The translations under genes were made by a program, and so were the position numbers. The notes below the pieces were generated by a model. It made no database searches, was not told where the DNA came from, and saw nothing but the letters and a program-made list of their open reading frames with translations. A stretch of DNA of 13,105 nucleotides from Christensenellaceae bacterium. Lineage in GTDB: Bacteria; Bacillota; Clostridia; Christensenellales; CAAEEZ01. Positions 6,294 to 13,105 of this stretch are shown here, piece by piece (the first letter of the stretch is position 1; each line of letters opens with the position of its first letter). Location of the stretch: assembly GCA_020024085.1 (NCBI GenBank), contig JAHHUG010000033.1:1-13105 (forward strand), given 5' to 3'.

Positions 6294-9200
6294 TATGCTT
6301 TTTTAACACTAAGAACAATTTTATCACCATTGATATTCCACTCTTTTGTGAAACCATCAACATTTGCAACAACCTTATCAGCAAGTACATCACTAGCAAT
6401 GCTCTCATCGTTTACGATAATTTCAGCAAGTTTACCAGTAGCCTCATAACCAAGAACGATATGGTCAACAACTTCAAGACCAGCATCTTTTCTCATTGTT
6501 TGAACTTTAGAAACAATCTCTCTAGCAATACCTTCATTAACTAATTCATCAGTTAAGTTTGTATCAAGGATAACTGTAAACTCACTATTTTGAGTTGCAA
6601 CAAAGCCTTCCTTGTTCTTTACACTGATTAATAGGTCGCTTTCTGCAAGATGTACCTCAACACCCTCAAGTTCTACTACGAAATCTTCTCCACTTCTTAC
6701 TGTTTCTACTACTTCCATAGCATTGCAAGTATTCAAGAAGTTTCTAATAGCATTAAGGTGCTTACCATACTTAGGACCGATAGTCTTAAGTTGTGGCTTT
6801 AATTCGTAATCAATAAATTGTTTATCGTCCTCAACATTAACAACCTTTTTAACATTAATTTCTTCTGCAATAATGCTTAAAACTTCCTCATCTGTCTTTG
6901 GGTGTTTAGTTTTAATAAACATTGTAGCAATAGGTTGTCTATTCTTGATATTAGCAGTATTTCTACAAGCTCTAGCAAGGTTTACAACATCAAGAATGTA
7001 ATTCATATCTTCCTCAAGCTTTTTATCAATCATAGATAAATCTGCCTCTGGGAATCTACATAAATGTACACTTTCTGGAGCTGTCTTATCAAAGTTAACT
7101 ACTAGGTTTTGGTAAATGCTCTCTGTCATAAATGGAGTAAATGGAGCAAGAACTTTTGATAAAGTTACAAGTACATGATGTAATGTCATATAAGCTGCAA
7201 TCTTATCATCAGTCATTTCCTTTACCCAATATCTTTCACGACATCTACGAACATACCAGTTAGACAATGTATCAACGAAATCTTGGATTTTTCTAGCACT
7301 TTCAGTAATCTTGTATTCGTTCAAACCTTCGTCAACTTGTTTTACAAGTGTATTCAAACCACTTAAAATCCATTTATCCATTAAGCTGAACTTACATTCG
7401 CTTAACTTATACATTGTAGGATCAAATTTGTCGATATCTGCATATAGTACAAAGAATGCATAGGTATTCCATAATGTACCCATAAACTTTCTTTGGCACT
7501 CTGAAACATTATCAGCAGAGAAACGAGATGGCAACCATGGCATACTAGATGTATAGAAATACCATCTAACTGCATCAGCACCTTGAACATCAAGAACTGA
7601 CCATGGGTCAACTACATTGCCCTTATGCTTACTCATTTTGATACCATCTTTGTCGTTAACGTGACCAAGAACAATACAATTTTCAAATGGAGCTTTATCG
7701 AACAATAATGTTGATACTGCAAGCAATGTATAGAACCAACCTCTAGTTTGGTCAACAGCCTCACTGATAAATTGAGCAGGGAATCTCTTTTCAAATACTT
7801 CCTTATTCTCAAATGGATAGTGGAATTGAGCAAATGGCATTGAACCACTATCAAACCAACAGTCAAGAACTTCAGGAGTTCTATGCATCTCTGCACCACA
7901 CTTGTCACACTTGAATGTTACATTATCAATGTATGGTCTGTGTAGTTCGATATCTTCAGATAGACCACCCTCTTTTCTAAGCTCTTCTCTTGAACCAATA
8001 ACTTTGATTTCACCACACTCTGGACAAACCCAAATTGGAAGTGGTGTACCCCAGTATCTTTCACGAGAGAAGCCCCAGTCGATTACATTATCTAGGAAGT
8101 TACCCATTCTACCTGTACCGATTGTAGCAGGCATCCAGTTAACTGTTGCATTATTTTTAAGTAATTGTTGTCTAAGCTCACTCATCTTGATAAACCAAGA
8201 ACTTCTAGCATAGTATAGAAGTGGTGTATCACATCTCCAACAGAATGGATAGCTGTGCTCAAACTCTAATTCCTTAAATAGTAAGCCTTTATCCTTTAGT
8301 TTTTGGATAACAAGTTTATCTGCATCTTTTACAAAGATATCTTGCATATCATAAACTTCAGGAGTAAATCTACCTCTTTCGTTTACATATTGAACAAATG
8401 GAAGATTATATTTTTTACCAACTTGAGCATCGTCCTCACCAAATGCAGGAGCACAGTGAACTACACCAGTACCATCGGTAAGAGTAACATAATCTGCACA
8501 AGTTAAATAATAACCTTTTGCCTTTGTCTTTTCATCAGCATAGTCAAATAATGGCTCGTACTTTCTGTATTCAAACTCTTTACCTAACTTCTTGTAAACT
8601 ACCTCGTATTCCTCAAATAAACTACCAGCAAGAGCTTCAGCTACGATATAATTTGTATCGCCAACCTTAATCTTTACATAGTACTCATTAGGGTTCATAA
8701 TCAAACAAATGTTTGAAGGTAATGTCCAAGGAGTAGTTGTCCATGCAATATAGTATGTGTTATCTTCATCAGCAGCCTTAAATTTGATAAAAACAGATGT
8801 TTCCTTTACATCTTTGTATCCTTGAGCAACTTCGTGAGAAGATAATGCAGTACCACATCTTGGGCAATATGGAACAATCTTGTAACCTTTGTAAATTAAG
8901 CCTTTGTCATAAATGGTTTTAAGAGCCCACCAAACAGACTCGATATAGTTGTCATCGTAGGTAATATATGCATCGTTCATATCTACCCAGTAGCCAACTC
9001 TATCACTCATTTGCTCCCATTCGCCTTTATATTTCCAAACACTTTCCTTACATTTTTGTATGAAAGGTTCTATTCCGTATTTTTCAATTTCTTGTTTGCC
9101 ATCTATACCAAGAAGTTTTTCAACTTCAAGCTCAACTGGTAAACCGTGAGTATCCCAACCTGCTTTTCTAAGAACATTATAGCCCTTCATTGTTTTGTAA

Positions 9201-9412
9201 CGAGGTATAATATCTTTCATAACACGAGTCAATATATGACCAATGTGTGGCTTTCCATTAGCAGTAGGAGGTCCATCATAAAAACTAAAGCTATCTTTAC
9301 TGTCTTTATTTTGGACTAAACTTTTTTCAAAAACTTTGTTTTCCTTCCAAAAAGCCAATACTTCTTTCTCTCTTGAGCAGAAATCCATATCGGTAGTAAC
9401 TTTTTTATACAT
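6293..9412 (-). CDS. ileS: Isoleucyl-tRNA synthetase, type 2 (1039 aa)
   Basis: This class I synthetase charges tRNA-Ile in the cytoplasm. HIGH is at 56-59 (GKPHIGHILTR), the type 2 segment GWDTHGLPVE at 85-94, and KMSKH, the KMSKS motif, at 593-597. The CP1 editing domain shows TTTPWTLPSN at 226-235 and GTGVVHCAPAFGEDD at 315-329. Cys pairs CPRC (184-187), CWRC (392-395), CPEC (464-467) and CDKC (503-506) look like zinc ligands. THG instead of the type 1 CHG, the length and the absence of a C-terminal Cys4 finger place it with the eukaryote-like type 2 enzymes. Members of that type are often less sensitive to mupirocin (family knowledge, not tested). Start 9412 is chosen over GTG 9424 because GAGGT stands five bases ahead; the GTG lies next to that site. 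Confidence 0.97.
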   Translation of the reverse strand: MYKKVTTDMDFCSREKEVLAFWKENKVFEKSLVQNKDSKDSFSFYDGPPTANGKPHIGHILTRVMKDIIPRYKTMKGYNVLRKAGWDTHGLPVELEVEKLLGIDGKQEIEKYGIEPFIQKCKESVWKYKGEWEQMSDRVGYWVDMNDAYITYDDNYIESVWWALKTIYDKGLIYKGYKIVPYCPRCGTALSSHEVAQGYKDVKETSVFIKFKAADEDNTYYIAWTTTPWTLPSNICLIMNPNEYYVKIKVGDTNYIVAEALAGSLFEEYEVVYKKLGKEFEYRKYEPLFDYADEKTKAKGYYLTCADYVTLTDGTGVVHCAPAFGEDDAQVGKKYNLPFVQYVNERGRFTPEVYDMQDIFVKDADKLVIQKLKDKGLLFKELEFEHSYPFCWRCDTPLLYYARSSWFIKMSELRQQLLKNNATVNWMPATIGTGRMGNFLDNVIDWGFSRERYWGTPLPIWVCPECGEIKVIGSREELRKEGGLSEDIELHRPYIDNVTFKCDKCGAEMHRTPEVLDCWFDSGSMPFAQFHYPFENKEVFEKRFPAQFISEAVDQTRGWFYTLLAVSTLLFDKAPFENCIVLGHVNDKDGIKMSKHKGNVVDPWSVLDVQGADAVRWYFYTSSMPWLPSRFSADNVSECQRKFMGTLWNTYAFFVLYADIDKFDPTMYKLSECKFSLMDKWILSGLNTLVKQVDEGLNEYKITESARKIQDFVDTLSNWYVRRCRERYWVKEMTDDKIAAYMTLHHVLVTLSKVLAPFTPFMTESIYQNLVVNFDKTAPESVHLCRFPEADLSMIDKKLEEDMNYILDVVNLARACRNTANIKNRQPIATMFIKTKHPKTDEEVLSIIAEEINVKKVVNVEDDKQFIDYELKPQLKTIGPKYGKHLNAIRNFLNTCNAMEVVETVRSGEDFVVELEGVEVHLAESDLLISVKNKEGFVATQNSEFTVILDTNLTDELVNEGIAREIVSKVQTMRKDAGLEVVDHIVLGYEATGKLAEIIVNDESIASDVLADKVVANVDGFTKEWNINGDKIVLSVKKA

Positions 9413-9444
9413 TTTGTACCTCACTTTAATATATATACCTACTT

Positions 9445-9474
9445 ATTATATAAAACAATGCCTATTTTTGTCAA
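9445..9474 (-). promoter_or_regulatory. Promoter of the ileS operon
   Basis: On the minus strand, perfect TTGACA (9469-9474), an 18-nt spacer and perfect TATAAT (9445-9450) are present. The leader would be only about 30 nt, too short for a T-box. Confidence 0.85.
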
Positions 9475-9506
9475 ATATTATTTTGCTTAATAGACCTATT
9501 TTTAAA

Positions 9507-9536
9507 TAAAAAAACAACTCTATGTTGTAGAGTTGT
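9507..9536 (-). terminator. Terminator of the 33-codon gene
   Basis: On the minus strand, a 9-bp stem (9514-9522 with 9528-9536, ACAACTCTA type) is followed by a run of seven Ts (9507-9513). It lies ten bases after the small gene's stop codon and upstream of the ileS promoter, so it insulates ileS. Confidence 0.88.
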
Positions 9537-9545
9537 AAAAAATTA

Positions 9546-9647
9546 TTATTTATCTTTTTTTGTTACTACTTTAACTGGTTTTTCATCTTTAAGTGCTGAA
9601 ATATATCTACTCCAAGGAGTACCTTTTAATCCAATTTTTTTCTTCAT
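9546..9647 (-). CDS. Unrecognised small basic protein (33 aa)
   Basis: A complete short frame on the minus strand begins MKKKIGLKGTPWSRYI and ends KVVTKKDK. It is rich in Lys, with a Gly-Thr-Pro-Trp turn in the middle, and has no membrane segment or signal peptide. Gene status rests on three seen facts: AGGGG (9653-9657) sits five bases before the ATG, the codon choice matches the neighbours, and a strong terminator follows after ten bases. I do not recognise the family. The charge would fit RNA or ribosome binding, but that is only a guess. Its promoter is not clear; AT-rich sequence at 9660-9700 contains several TATAAT-like words. Confidence 0.65.
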   Translation of the reverse strand: MKKKIGLKGTPWSRYISALKDEKPVKVVTKKDK

Positions 9648-9731
9648 ATTAACCCCTGTATTTAGTATATGTAATATAATTATAATTATAAATAATCACC
9701 AAAAAAGATATAAAAAATTATAAAATTGTAT

Positions 9732-9905
9732 AAAAAAACTCCACCATACCGACGATACTAGTTAATAACCTGCTCTTAGCAGGTGGGCAAGCTATCATTA
9801 TCGCTATCTTCCGCCAATTACTACGGCCTGATATTGAGTCTTGAAATCGCAATCCCTATAATATATTGTGGTTATTCAAATAATACCTATCGCATACAGT
9901 CGAGC
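9732..9905 (-). ncRNA. Structured RNA with its own promoter, 6S RNA-like layout
   Basis: About 174 nt on the minus strand run from a predicted start near 9905 to a U-run at 9738-9732. The 5' end (9904-9888) pairs with the 3' end (9757-9739) over about 15 bp, including G-U pairs and a two-base CG bulge on the 3' strand. An inner helix joins 9868-9858 with 9801-9788. Between the two helices the 3' strand holds a perfect 6-bp hairpin (ACCTGC 9784-9779 with GCAGGT 9773-9768). The 5' strand holds a weaker hairpin at 9887-9870. Closing stem, central bubble with a 3'-side hairpin, then a CGTCGGTAT segment in the closing stem: this order matches 6S RNA, where E. coli has CGGCGGCAU at the same place. 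Family identity is inference; no long-ORF reading of this stretch was found. Confidence 0.55.
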
Positions 9906-9911
9906 AACCCT

Positions 9912-9941
9912 ATTATAACCATTTTTCACTACGATAATCAA
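9912..9941 (-). promoter_or_regulatory. Promoter of the structured RNA
   Basis: On the minus strand, TTGATT (9936-9941), an 18-nt spacer and perfect TATAAT (9912-9917) lie just upstream of the closing stem's 5' strand, placing the start at 9904-9906. Confidence 0.72.
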
Positions 9942-10024
9942 CAATACGAATACAAAAAATGAAAATTTTTTCAAAAAACTGCTATATATACCATAAAAGA
10001 ATAGTAATGCACCAATATTTATGA

Positions 10025-10030
10025 TATAAT
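10025..10030 (+). promoter_or_regulatory. -10 element of the tRNA-Thr promoter
   Basis: A perfect TATAAT lies 9 nt before the mature tRNA 5' end. No convincing -35 hexamer was seen at the expected distance. The stretch between this and the RNA promoter at 9941 shows nothing else. Confidence 0.5.
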
Positions 10031-10039
10031 CAATCTATT

Positions 10040-10115
10040 GCTGATATGGCTCAGTAGGTAGAGCGATTCACTCGTAATGAATAGGTCGCCAGTTCGATTC
10101 TGGCTATCAGCTCCA
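10040..10115 (+). tRNA. tRNA-Thr, anticodon CGU, CCA encoded
   Basis: A complete cloverleaf of 76 nt. The acceptor stem is GCTGATA with TATCAGC, discriminator T, and CCA is encoded. The D arm is GCTC with GAGC, the anticodon stem ATTCA with TGAAT, and the loop CTCGTAA gives anticodon CGT, reading ACG. The T arm is GCCAG with CTGGC, loop TTCGATT. It is a single gene with its own terminator. A CGU isoacceptor reads only ACG, a codon expected to be infrequent in such an AT-rich genome. Confidence 0.97.
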
Positions 10116-10116
10116 A

Positions 10117-10146
10117 AAAAACCTCACAAATGAATGTGAGGTTTTT
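10117..10146 (+). terminator. Terminator of the tRNA-Thr gene
   Basis: ACCTCACA (10121-10128) pairs with TGTGAGGT (10135-10142), loop AATGAA, extended by four A-T pairs and ending in Ts. The A-run on the other side could also let it stop transcription on the minus strand. Confidence 0.9.
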
Positions 10147-10242
10147 ATAATTATATCAAAAATTTTATTAATCGAAAAATTAAATAGTACTATATATTAT
10201 CCATTATATTAGAATAATTTAGTTAAAATTTAGCATTTTATA

Positions 10243-11115
10243 TTAAATTTCTTCAAGTGACTTTTGCAAAAAGTTTTTAAGCTTTGAACTCTTTGGATTA
10301 TTAAATATTTCCTCTGGAGTACCAATTTCCTCAATAATTCCATCTGCCATAAACATAACTTTATCAGAAACATTTTTTGCAAATTCCATCTCGTGTGTTA
10401 CTACAATCATAGTTCTACCGTTATCCTTTAATCCTTTGATAACCTTTAATACCTCACCTGTTAATTCTGGGTCAAGAGCACTTGTTGGCTCATCAAAACA
10501 AAGTATTTTAGGGTTAAGTGCAAGTGCTCTAGCGATTGCAACCCTTTGTTGTTGACCACCTGAAAGTTGATTAGGATAAAAGTTCTTTCTGTCAACAAGC
10601 CCTACTTGACTAAGCAAATTATTTACAACAACATTTACATTATCATCAAGCGATTTTTTGTAGTTATTTACCTTTTCCTTATTTTCTAATCTAACCTTCT
10701 TTTTATCCTCTTTGCTAGTTTTTTTCAACTCGTTTTTAAGATTATTTTTATACTTTTTTACATTCTCTTTATTTTGCAATTTCAATGCAAGTGACACATT
10801 TTTTTCAACAGTATATTGTGGGAATAAATTAAATGATTGAAAAACAAGTCCAAAATTTAATCTCTTTTTTCTCAAATCTTTATCCTTGATTTTTTCTCCA
10901 CTATTACCATCAAAAATAGTTTCAGTATTTACAACAATTTGTCCCTTATTTGCAATTTCAAGAAAGTTTATACATCTAAGTAATGTTGTTTTACCACTAC
11001 CTGAAGAACCAATTATAGACAATACTTCGCCTTGATTAAGGTCAAAACTGATGCCTTTAAGTATCTCGTTTTCGCCAAAACTTTTATGTATATCTCTTAT
11101 TTCTAATAACGCCAT
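10243..11115 (-). CDS. Polar amino-acid ABC transporter ATP-binding protein with an internal insertion (290 aa)
   Basis: This is the cytoplasmic ATPase of a GlnQ/HisP-type importer. Motifs: Walker A GSSGSGKTT at 36-44, Q-loop Gln93 in VFQSFNLFPQ, signature LSGGQ at 184-188 followed by QQRVAIARAL, Walker B ILCFDEP at 204-210, D-loop SALD at 212-215 and switch His241. The family is normally about 240-250 residues. The extra length lies between the Q-loop and the signature, at about 112-160. This stretch is rich in Lys and Asn, probably helical, and has two related pieces (NKENVKKYKNNL and NKEKVNNYKKSL). The rest is intact, so the protein should be active. AGAGGT precedes the start, overlapping the permease stop TAG; 8 nt separate the genes. 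No clear terminator was seen in 10147-10242. Confidence 0.92.
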   Translation of the reverse strand: MALLEIRDIHKSFGENEILKGISFDLNQGEVLSIIGSSGSGKTTLLRCINFLEIANKGQIVVNTETIFDGNSGEKIKDKDLRKKRLNFGLVFQSFNLFPQYTVEKNVSLALKLQNKENVKKYKNNLKNELKKTSKEDKKKVRLENKEKVNNYKKSLDDNVNVVVNNLLSQVGLVDRKNFYPNQLSGGQQQRVAIARALALNPKILCFDEPTSALDPELTGEVLKVIKGLKDNGRTMIVVTHEMEFAKNVSDKVMFMADGIIEEIGTPEEIFNNPKSSKLKNFLQKSLEEI

Positions 11116-11123
11116 AAATACCT

Positions 11124-11813
11124 CTAATTAAAATATGATAACTTCTTTTCGATAAAGTTGAATAACAATGTAAGTACACCTACAAAAACCAAATAAAACA
11201 CGCCTGTGTAGAATAATGGCCAAATTAATTGTGCAATTGCCATAATCTCTTTAGCTTGAAAAATAAGCTCTGAAACAGCAATACAATTTGCAAGTGCAGT
11301 ATCTTTTACAAGTGTGATTACTTCGTTACTCATAGGAGCAACTACCCTCTTTACTACTTGAAGCAATACAACCTTATTAAAAGTTTGTATTTTATTCATT
11401 CCAAGCACTTGACAAGCCTCATACTGACCTTTGTCGATAGATTGAATACCACCCCTAAATATCTCTGAAAAATAGCAAGCATAGTTGATAGTAAAAGCAA
11501 TTAATACTGCAAATACTCTACCAAAATTCTCAATTTCGTATTTTAGGAAAAAGTAATTATCTACCTTTGCGAAAATATTATTTCCCATAAATCCTGGTAC
11601 ATAGAAAATGATAAAAATTTGTAGCATTAGTGGTACACCACGAACTATCCAAACTATAATCTTTGATAAATAACTTAATGGCTTAAATTTACTCATTGAG
11701 CAAAATGATATTAAAAGACCTAATGGTAACGCAAAAATTAGCGTTACCAAAAAAATCAATATTGTATATTTGAATCCATCAAGTAAGTATAAGTTAACTT
11801 GTGCAAAATTCAT
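11124..11813 (-). CDS. Polar amino-acid ABC transporter permease, HisM/GlnP-like (229 aa)
   Basis: This membrane subunit of the His/Glu/Gln/Arg/opine permease group has an N-terminal span at about 12-36 and further spans near 47-75, 98-115 and 195-222. IVRGVPLMLQIFIIFY at 55-70 is the conserved RGTPxxxQ-like segment of the group. The coupling loop EIFRGGIQSIDKGQYEACQVLGM at about 117-139 has a complete EAAxxxG-type pattern, unlike the permease at 2481-3242. AAGAGG (11821-11826) lies seven bases before the start. It is the third gene of the operon that begins with the TrpR-like regulator. The amino acid carried cannot be read from this subunit. Confidence 0.92.
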   Translation of the reverse strand: MNFAQVNLYLLDGFKYTILIFLVTLIFALPLGLLISFCSMSKFKPLSYLSKIIVWIVRGVPLMLQIFIIFYVPGFMGNNIFAKVDNYFFLKYEIENFGRVFAVLIAFTINYACYFSEIFRGGIQSIDKGQYEACQVLGMNKIQTFNKVVLLQVVKRVVAPMSNEVITLVKDTALANCIAVSELIFQAKEIMAIAQLIWPLFYTGVFYLVFVGVLTLLFNFIEKKLSYFN

Positions 11814-11841
11814 ATAAAATCCTCTTTGTGTATTTTGTATA

Positions 11842-12669
11842 CTATTTGTTTAATTTTTGTTGTTCGTAATCAGTTATTAAGCTAGGAGTAATACCATACT
11901 TGTCAGAAATCTTTTGTAATTCGCCATTTTGAGCAAGTCTTTCAAGTTCAGCATTAACTTTTGCTGTAAGGGCACTACCCTTTTTGAAACCTACTGCATA
12001 AAACTCATCAGGAGATAAAGCTTTTACACCCTCAACAACCGTAAGCTCTGCAAATTCACCTTTACCACATTGAGCATCAGCAAGAAGTTTATCAACTACT
12101 GCAAAATCGGCAGAACCAGCTTTTACTTCGATTAAAGCATCAATTTGAGCTTCTAGTCCTTTTGTATTAGCACCCTTAAATTCAGGAACCCAATCTGCAC
12201 CAGAAGAACCGTTTTCATAAGTACCTTTTTTACTAGCAAAATCATCAAGTGTAGTTGCATTTTTTAATGCAGAGTTCTTATTAACTACTACAACTTGTTT
12301 GTTCATCATATAATTGTATGAGAAGTCAACAATTTCATTTCTTTTTTTGCCTTCGTCCTCTGAATTAGCAGTAAAACCATTCCAAATACAATCAATATTG
12401 CCAGAGTTAAGGTCTACATACTTATTACTCCAAGTAATCTTTTTAAAAACTACTCTATAACCTAAATTACCAAACACCTTTTCGGCAAGTTCTGTATCAA
12501 AACCAACTAATTTGCCATTAGAATCTTTGTAATTCATTGGTTTATTCATTGTATAACCAACTGTTACAACTGGCCTTGTATCTTTTGTACCACCACAGGC
12601 TGTTAAGCCAAATACTGAAGTTAACACTAAGGTCAACACTGCAACTAATGCTAATAATTTCTTTTTCAT
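11842..12669 (-). CDS. Amino-acid ABC transporter substrate-binding lipoprotein, family 3 (275 aa)
   Basis: This is the extracellular receptor of the importer (SBP_bac_3 fold). A lipoprotein signal covers residues 1-25 with MKKK, a hydrophobic core and lipobox LTAC, Cys25 lipidated. Family pattern: VTVGYTMNKPMNYKDSNGKLVGFDTELAEKVF early in the mature part, a WNGFTANSEDEGKKRNEIVDFSYNYM region holding the Arg that usually contacts the ligand carboxylate, DALIEVKAGSADFAVVD, and a C-terminal ELQKISDKYGI. The start at 12669 is preferred to an upstream in-frame start at 12747 because the lipoprotein signal begins here and the longer form would overlap the regulator gene. An AAGGA box lies 11 bases ahead, rather far. 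Ligand not assignable. Confidence 0.92.
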   Translation of the reverse strand: MKKKLLALVAVLTLVLTSVFGLTACGGTKDTRPVVTVGYTMNKPMNYKDSNGKLVGFDTELAEKVFGNLGYRVVFKKITWSNKYVDLNSGNIDCIWNGFTANSEDEGKKRNEIVDFSYNYMMNKQVVVVNKNSALKNATTLDDFASKKGTYENGSSGADWVPEFKGANTKGLEAQIDALIEVKAGSADFAVVDKLLADAQCGKGEFAELTVVEGVKALSPDEFYAVGFKKGSALTAKVNAELERLAQNGELQKISDKYGITPSLITDYEQQKLNK

Positions 12670-12703
12670 AAAATTTTCATTCCTTATAATATAATCCTTA
12701 TTT

Positions 12704-12979
12704 TTACTTTTTAAGAAACTTTTGATATCCTTCGCCATATTGAACACATTTACTTACTCTACTCAAAGTTGCAGAAGATATTTCTGTTTTTTCTATTACC
12801 TCGGAATATGTTTTACCATCAAGTAATAGTTCTGCTGCCTCAATTCGTTCAGCCATTTTTTCTATTTCTTGGATTGTGCACAAATCTTCAAATAGCATTC
12901 TGCAATCTTTTACTGTCTCAAGTTTTAATATAATTTCGTATAAATGGTCAATTTTGTCTTCAGATATTTTTGTCTTCAT
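12704..12979 (-). CDS. TrpR/YerC-YecD-family transcriptional regulator (91 aa)
   Basis: This small all-helical DNA-binding protein belongs to the Trp-repressor superfamily, YerC/YecD branch. The segment TIQEIEKMAERIEAAELLL at about 35-53 is the family's core helix pair. The helix-turn-helix reads KTYSEVIEKTEISSATLSRVSKCV at about 56-79; the ISSATLSRVSK recognition helix lines up with TrpR IATITRGSN. Length is typical. Ribosome binding site GAGGTAGGA is close to the ATG. It heads the operon, with 34 nt before the lipoprotein gene, so it probably controls the importer. The promoter region carries TrpR-operator-like half-sites. Whether it senses tryptophan or another amino acid is unknown. Confidence 0.9.
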   Translation of the reverse strand: MKTKISEDKIDHLYEIILKLETVKDCRMLFEDLCTIQEIEKMAERIEAAELLLDGKTYSEVIEKTEISSATLSRVSKCVQYGEGYQKFLKK

Positions 12980-12993
12980 TTCCTACCTCGTGA

Positions 12994-13026
12994 TTATATA
13001 ATATACCACTTTATCACTTTAGTCAA
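12994..13026 (-). promoter_or_regulatory. Promoter of the regulator-importer operon
   Basis: On the minus strand, TTGACT (13021-13026) and several overlapping -10-like words (TATTAT at 17-nt spacing, TATAAT nearer the gene) precede the ribosome binding site. The -35 hexamer lies inside the inverted repeat at 13016-13041. Confidence 0.65.
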
Positions 13027-13041
13027 CTAAATTACTAAAGT
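13016..13041. promoter_or_regulatory. Candidate operator: three TTTAGT/ACTAAA half-sites at 8-bp spacing
   Basis: Read on the plus strand: ACTTTAGT (13016-13023), ACTAAA (13026-13031) and ACTAAAGT (13034-13041). The first two form a perfect palindrome around CA; first and third form an 8-bp inverted repeat. The core TAGTTGACTA on the minus strand resembles the E. coli TrpR operator core TAGTTAACTA, and TrpR is known to bind in tandem with half-sites eight bases apart. Position over the -35 hexamer fits repression by the adjacent TrpR-like protein (inference). Confidence 0.6.
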
Positions 13042-13105
13042 ATTTTTAAAATTTTTTACTAATTATATTTATGAAAAAAAATTAACTAAACCACTGATTG
13101 AAAAG

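Noticed and set aside
6612..8506. Several short frames inside ileS on both strands
   Set aside because: All lie within the intact synthetase gene and are shadows without ribosome binding sites.
1131..9801. Shared word GGCAAGCTAT in the leader (near 1133) and in the structured RNA (near 9786)
   Set aside because: A single 10-base match is expected by chance in a window of this size, and the flanking structures differ.
9732..9917. tmRNA, RNase P RNA or SRP RNA
   Set aside because: No tRNA-like ends or tag frame, no GAGGAAAGTC-type core, and no proper SRP apical GGAA/AGCA arrangement. A loosely similar GGCGGAAGATAGC word is not in the right helix context.
12670..12747. Longer N-terminus for the amino-acid-binding lipoprotein
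   Set aside because: It would put 26 residues before a perfect lipoprotein signal and overlap the regulator gene.
13042..13105. Edge of the window beyond the operator
   Set aside because: AT-rich with no supported gene or hairpin.

Overview
The window is an AT-rich stretch of a low-GC Gram-positive chromosome, most likely an anaerobic member of the Clostridia (inference). The support is Firmicutes-style Shine-Dalgarno sites, lipoprotein signal peptides, a TM1266-type [FeFe]-hydrogenase regulator, a type 2 isoleucyl-tRNA synthetase and a YerC-type TrpR homologue. No mobile element, CRISPR array or resistance gene was seen. The standard genetic code fits all genes.

Left part, plus strand (1-3965). 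The window opens in the 3' end of a gene whose product ends in about twenty Pro-rich hexapeptide repeats, closed by a terminator. A YbaK/EbsC-type deacylase gene follows. Next is a four-gene operon: TM1266-type regulator, NMT1/SsuA-like lipoprotein, permease and ATPase. Its only good promoter lies upstream of an intrinsic terminator that sits directly against the first ribosome binding site. A second, mutually exclusive hairpin can be drawn, so the leader looks like a riboswitch or attenuator of unidentified class.

Middle part, minus strand (3966-9474). A cytidylate-kinase-like gene with its own promoter converges on the ABC operon. A tightly packed ileS - rRNA methyltransferase - RluA-type pseudouridine synthase operon is read from a strong promoter close to ileS. 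All three act on translation RNAs. No T-box was found in front of ileS.

RNA part (9507-10146). On the minus strand there is a 33-codon small gene with a good ribosome binding site and terminator. Upstream of it is an unannotated structured RNA of about 174 nt with its own promoter, a long closing stem and a U-tail. Its layout resembles 6S RNA. A tRNA-Thr(CGU) with encoded CCA follows on the plus strand.

Right part, minus strand (10243-13041). A TrpR/YerC-like regulator heads an operon for a polar amino-acid ABC importer (lipoprotein, permease, ATPase). The promoter -35 region carries three half-sites spaced 8 bp apart that resemble the TrpR operator core, suggesting autoregulation. The ATPase carries a Lys/Asn-rich insertion of about 45 residues.
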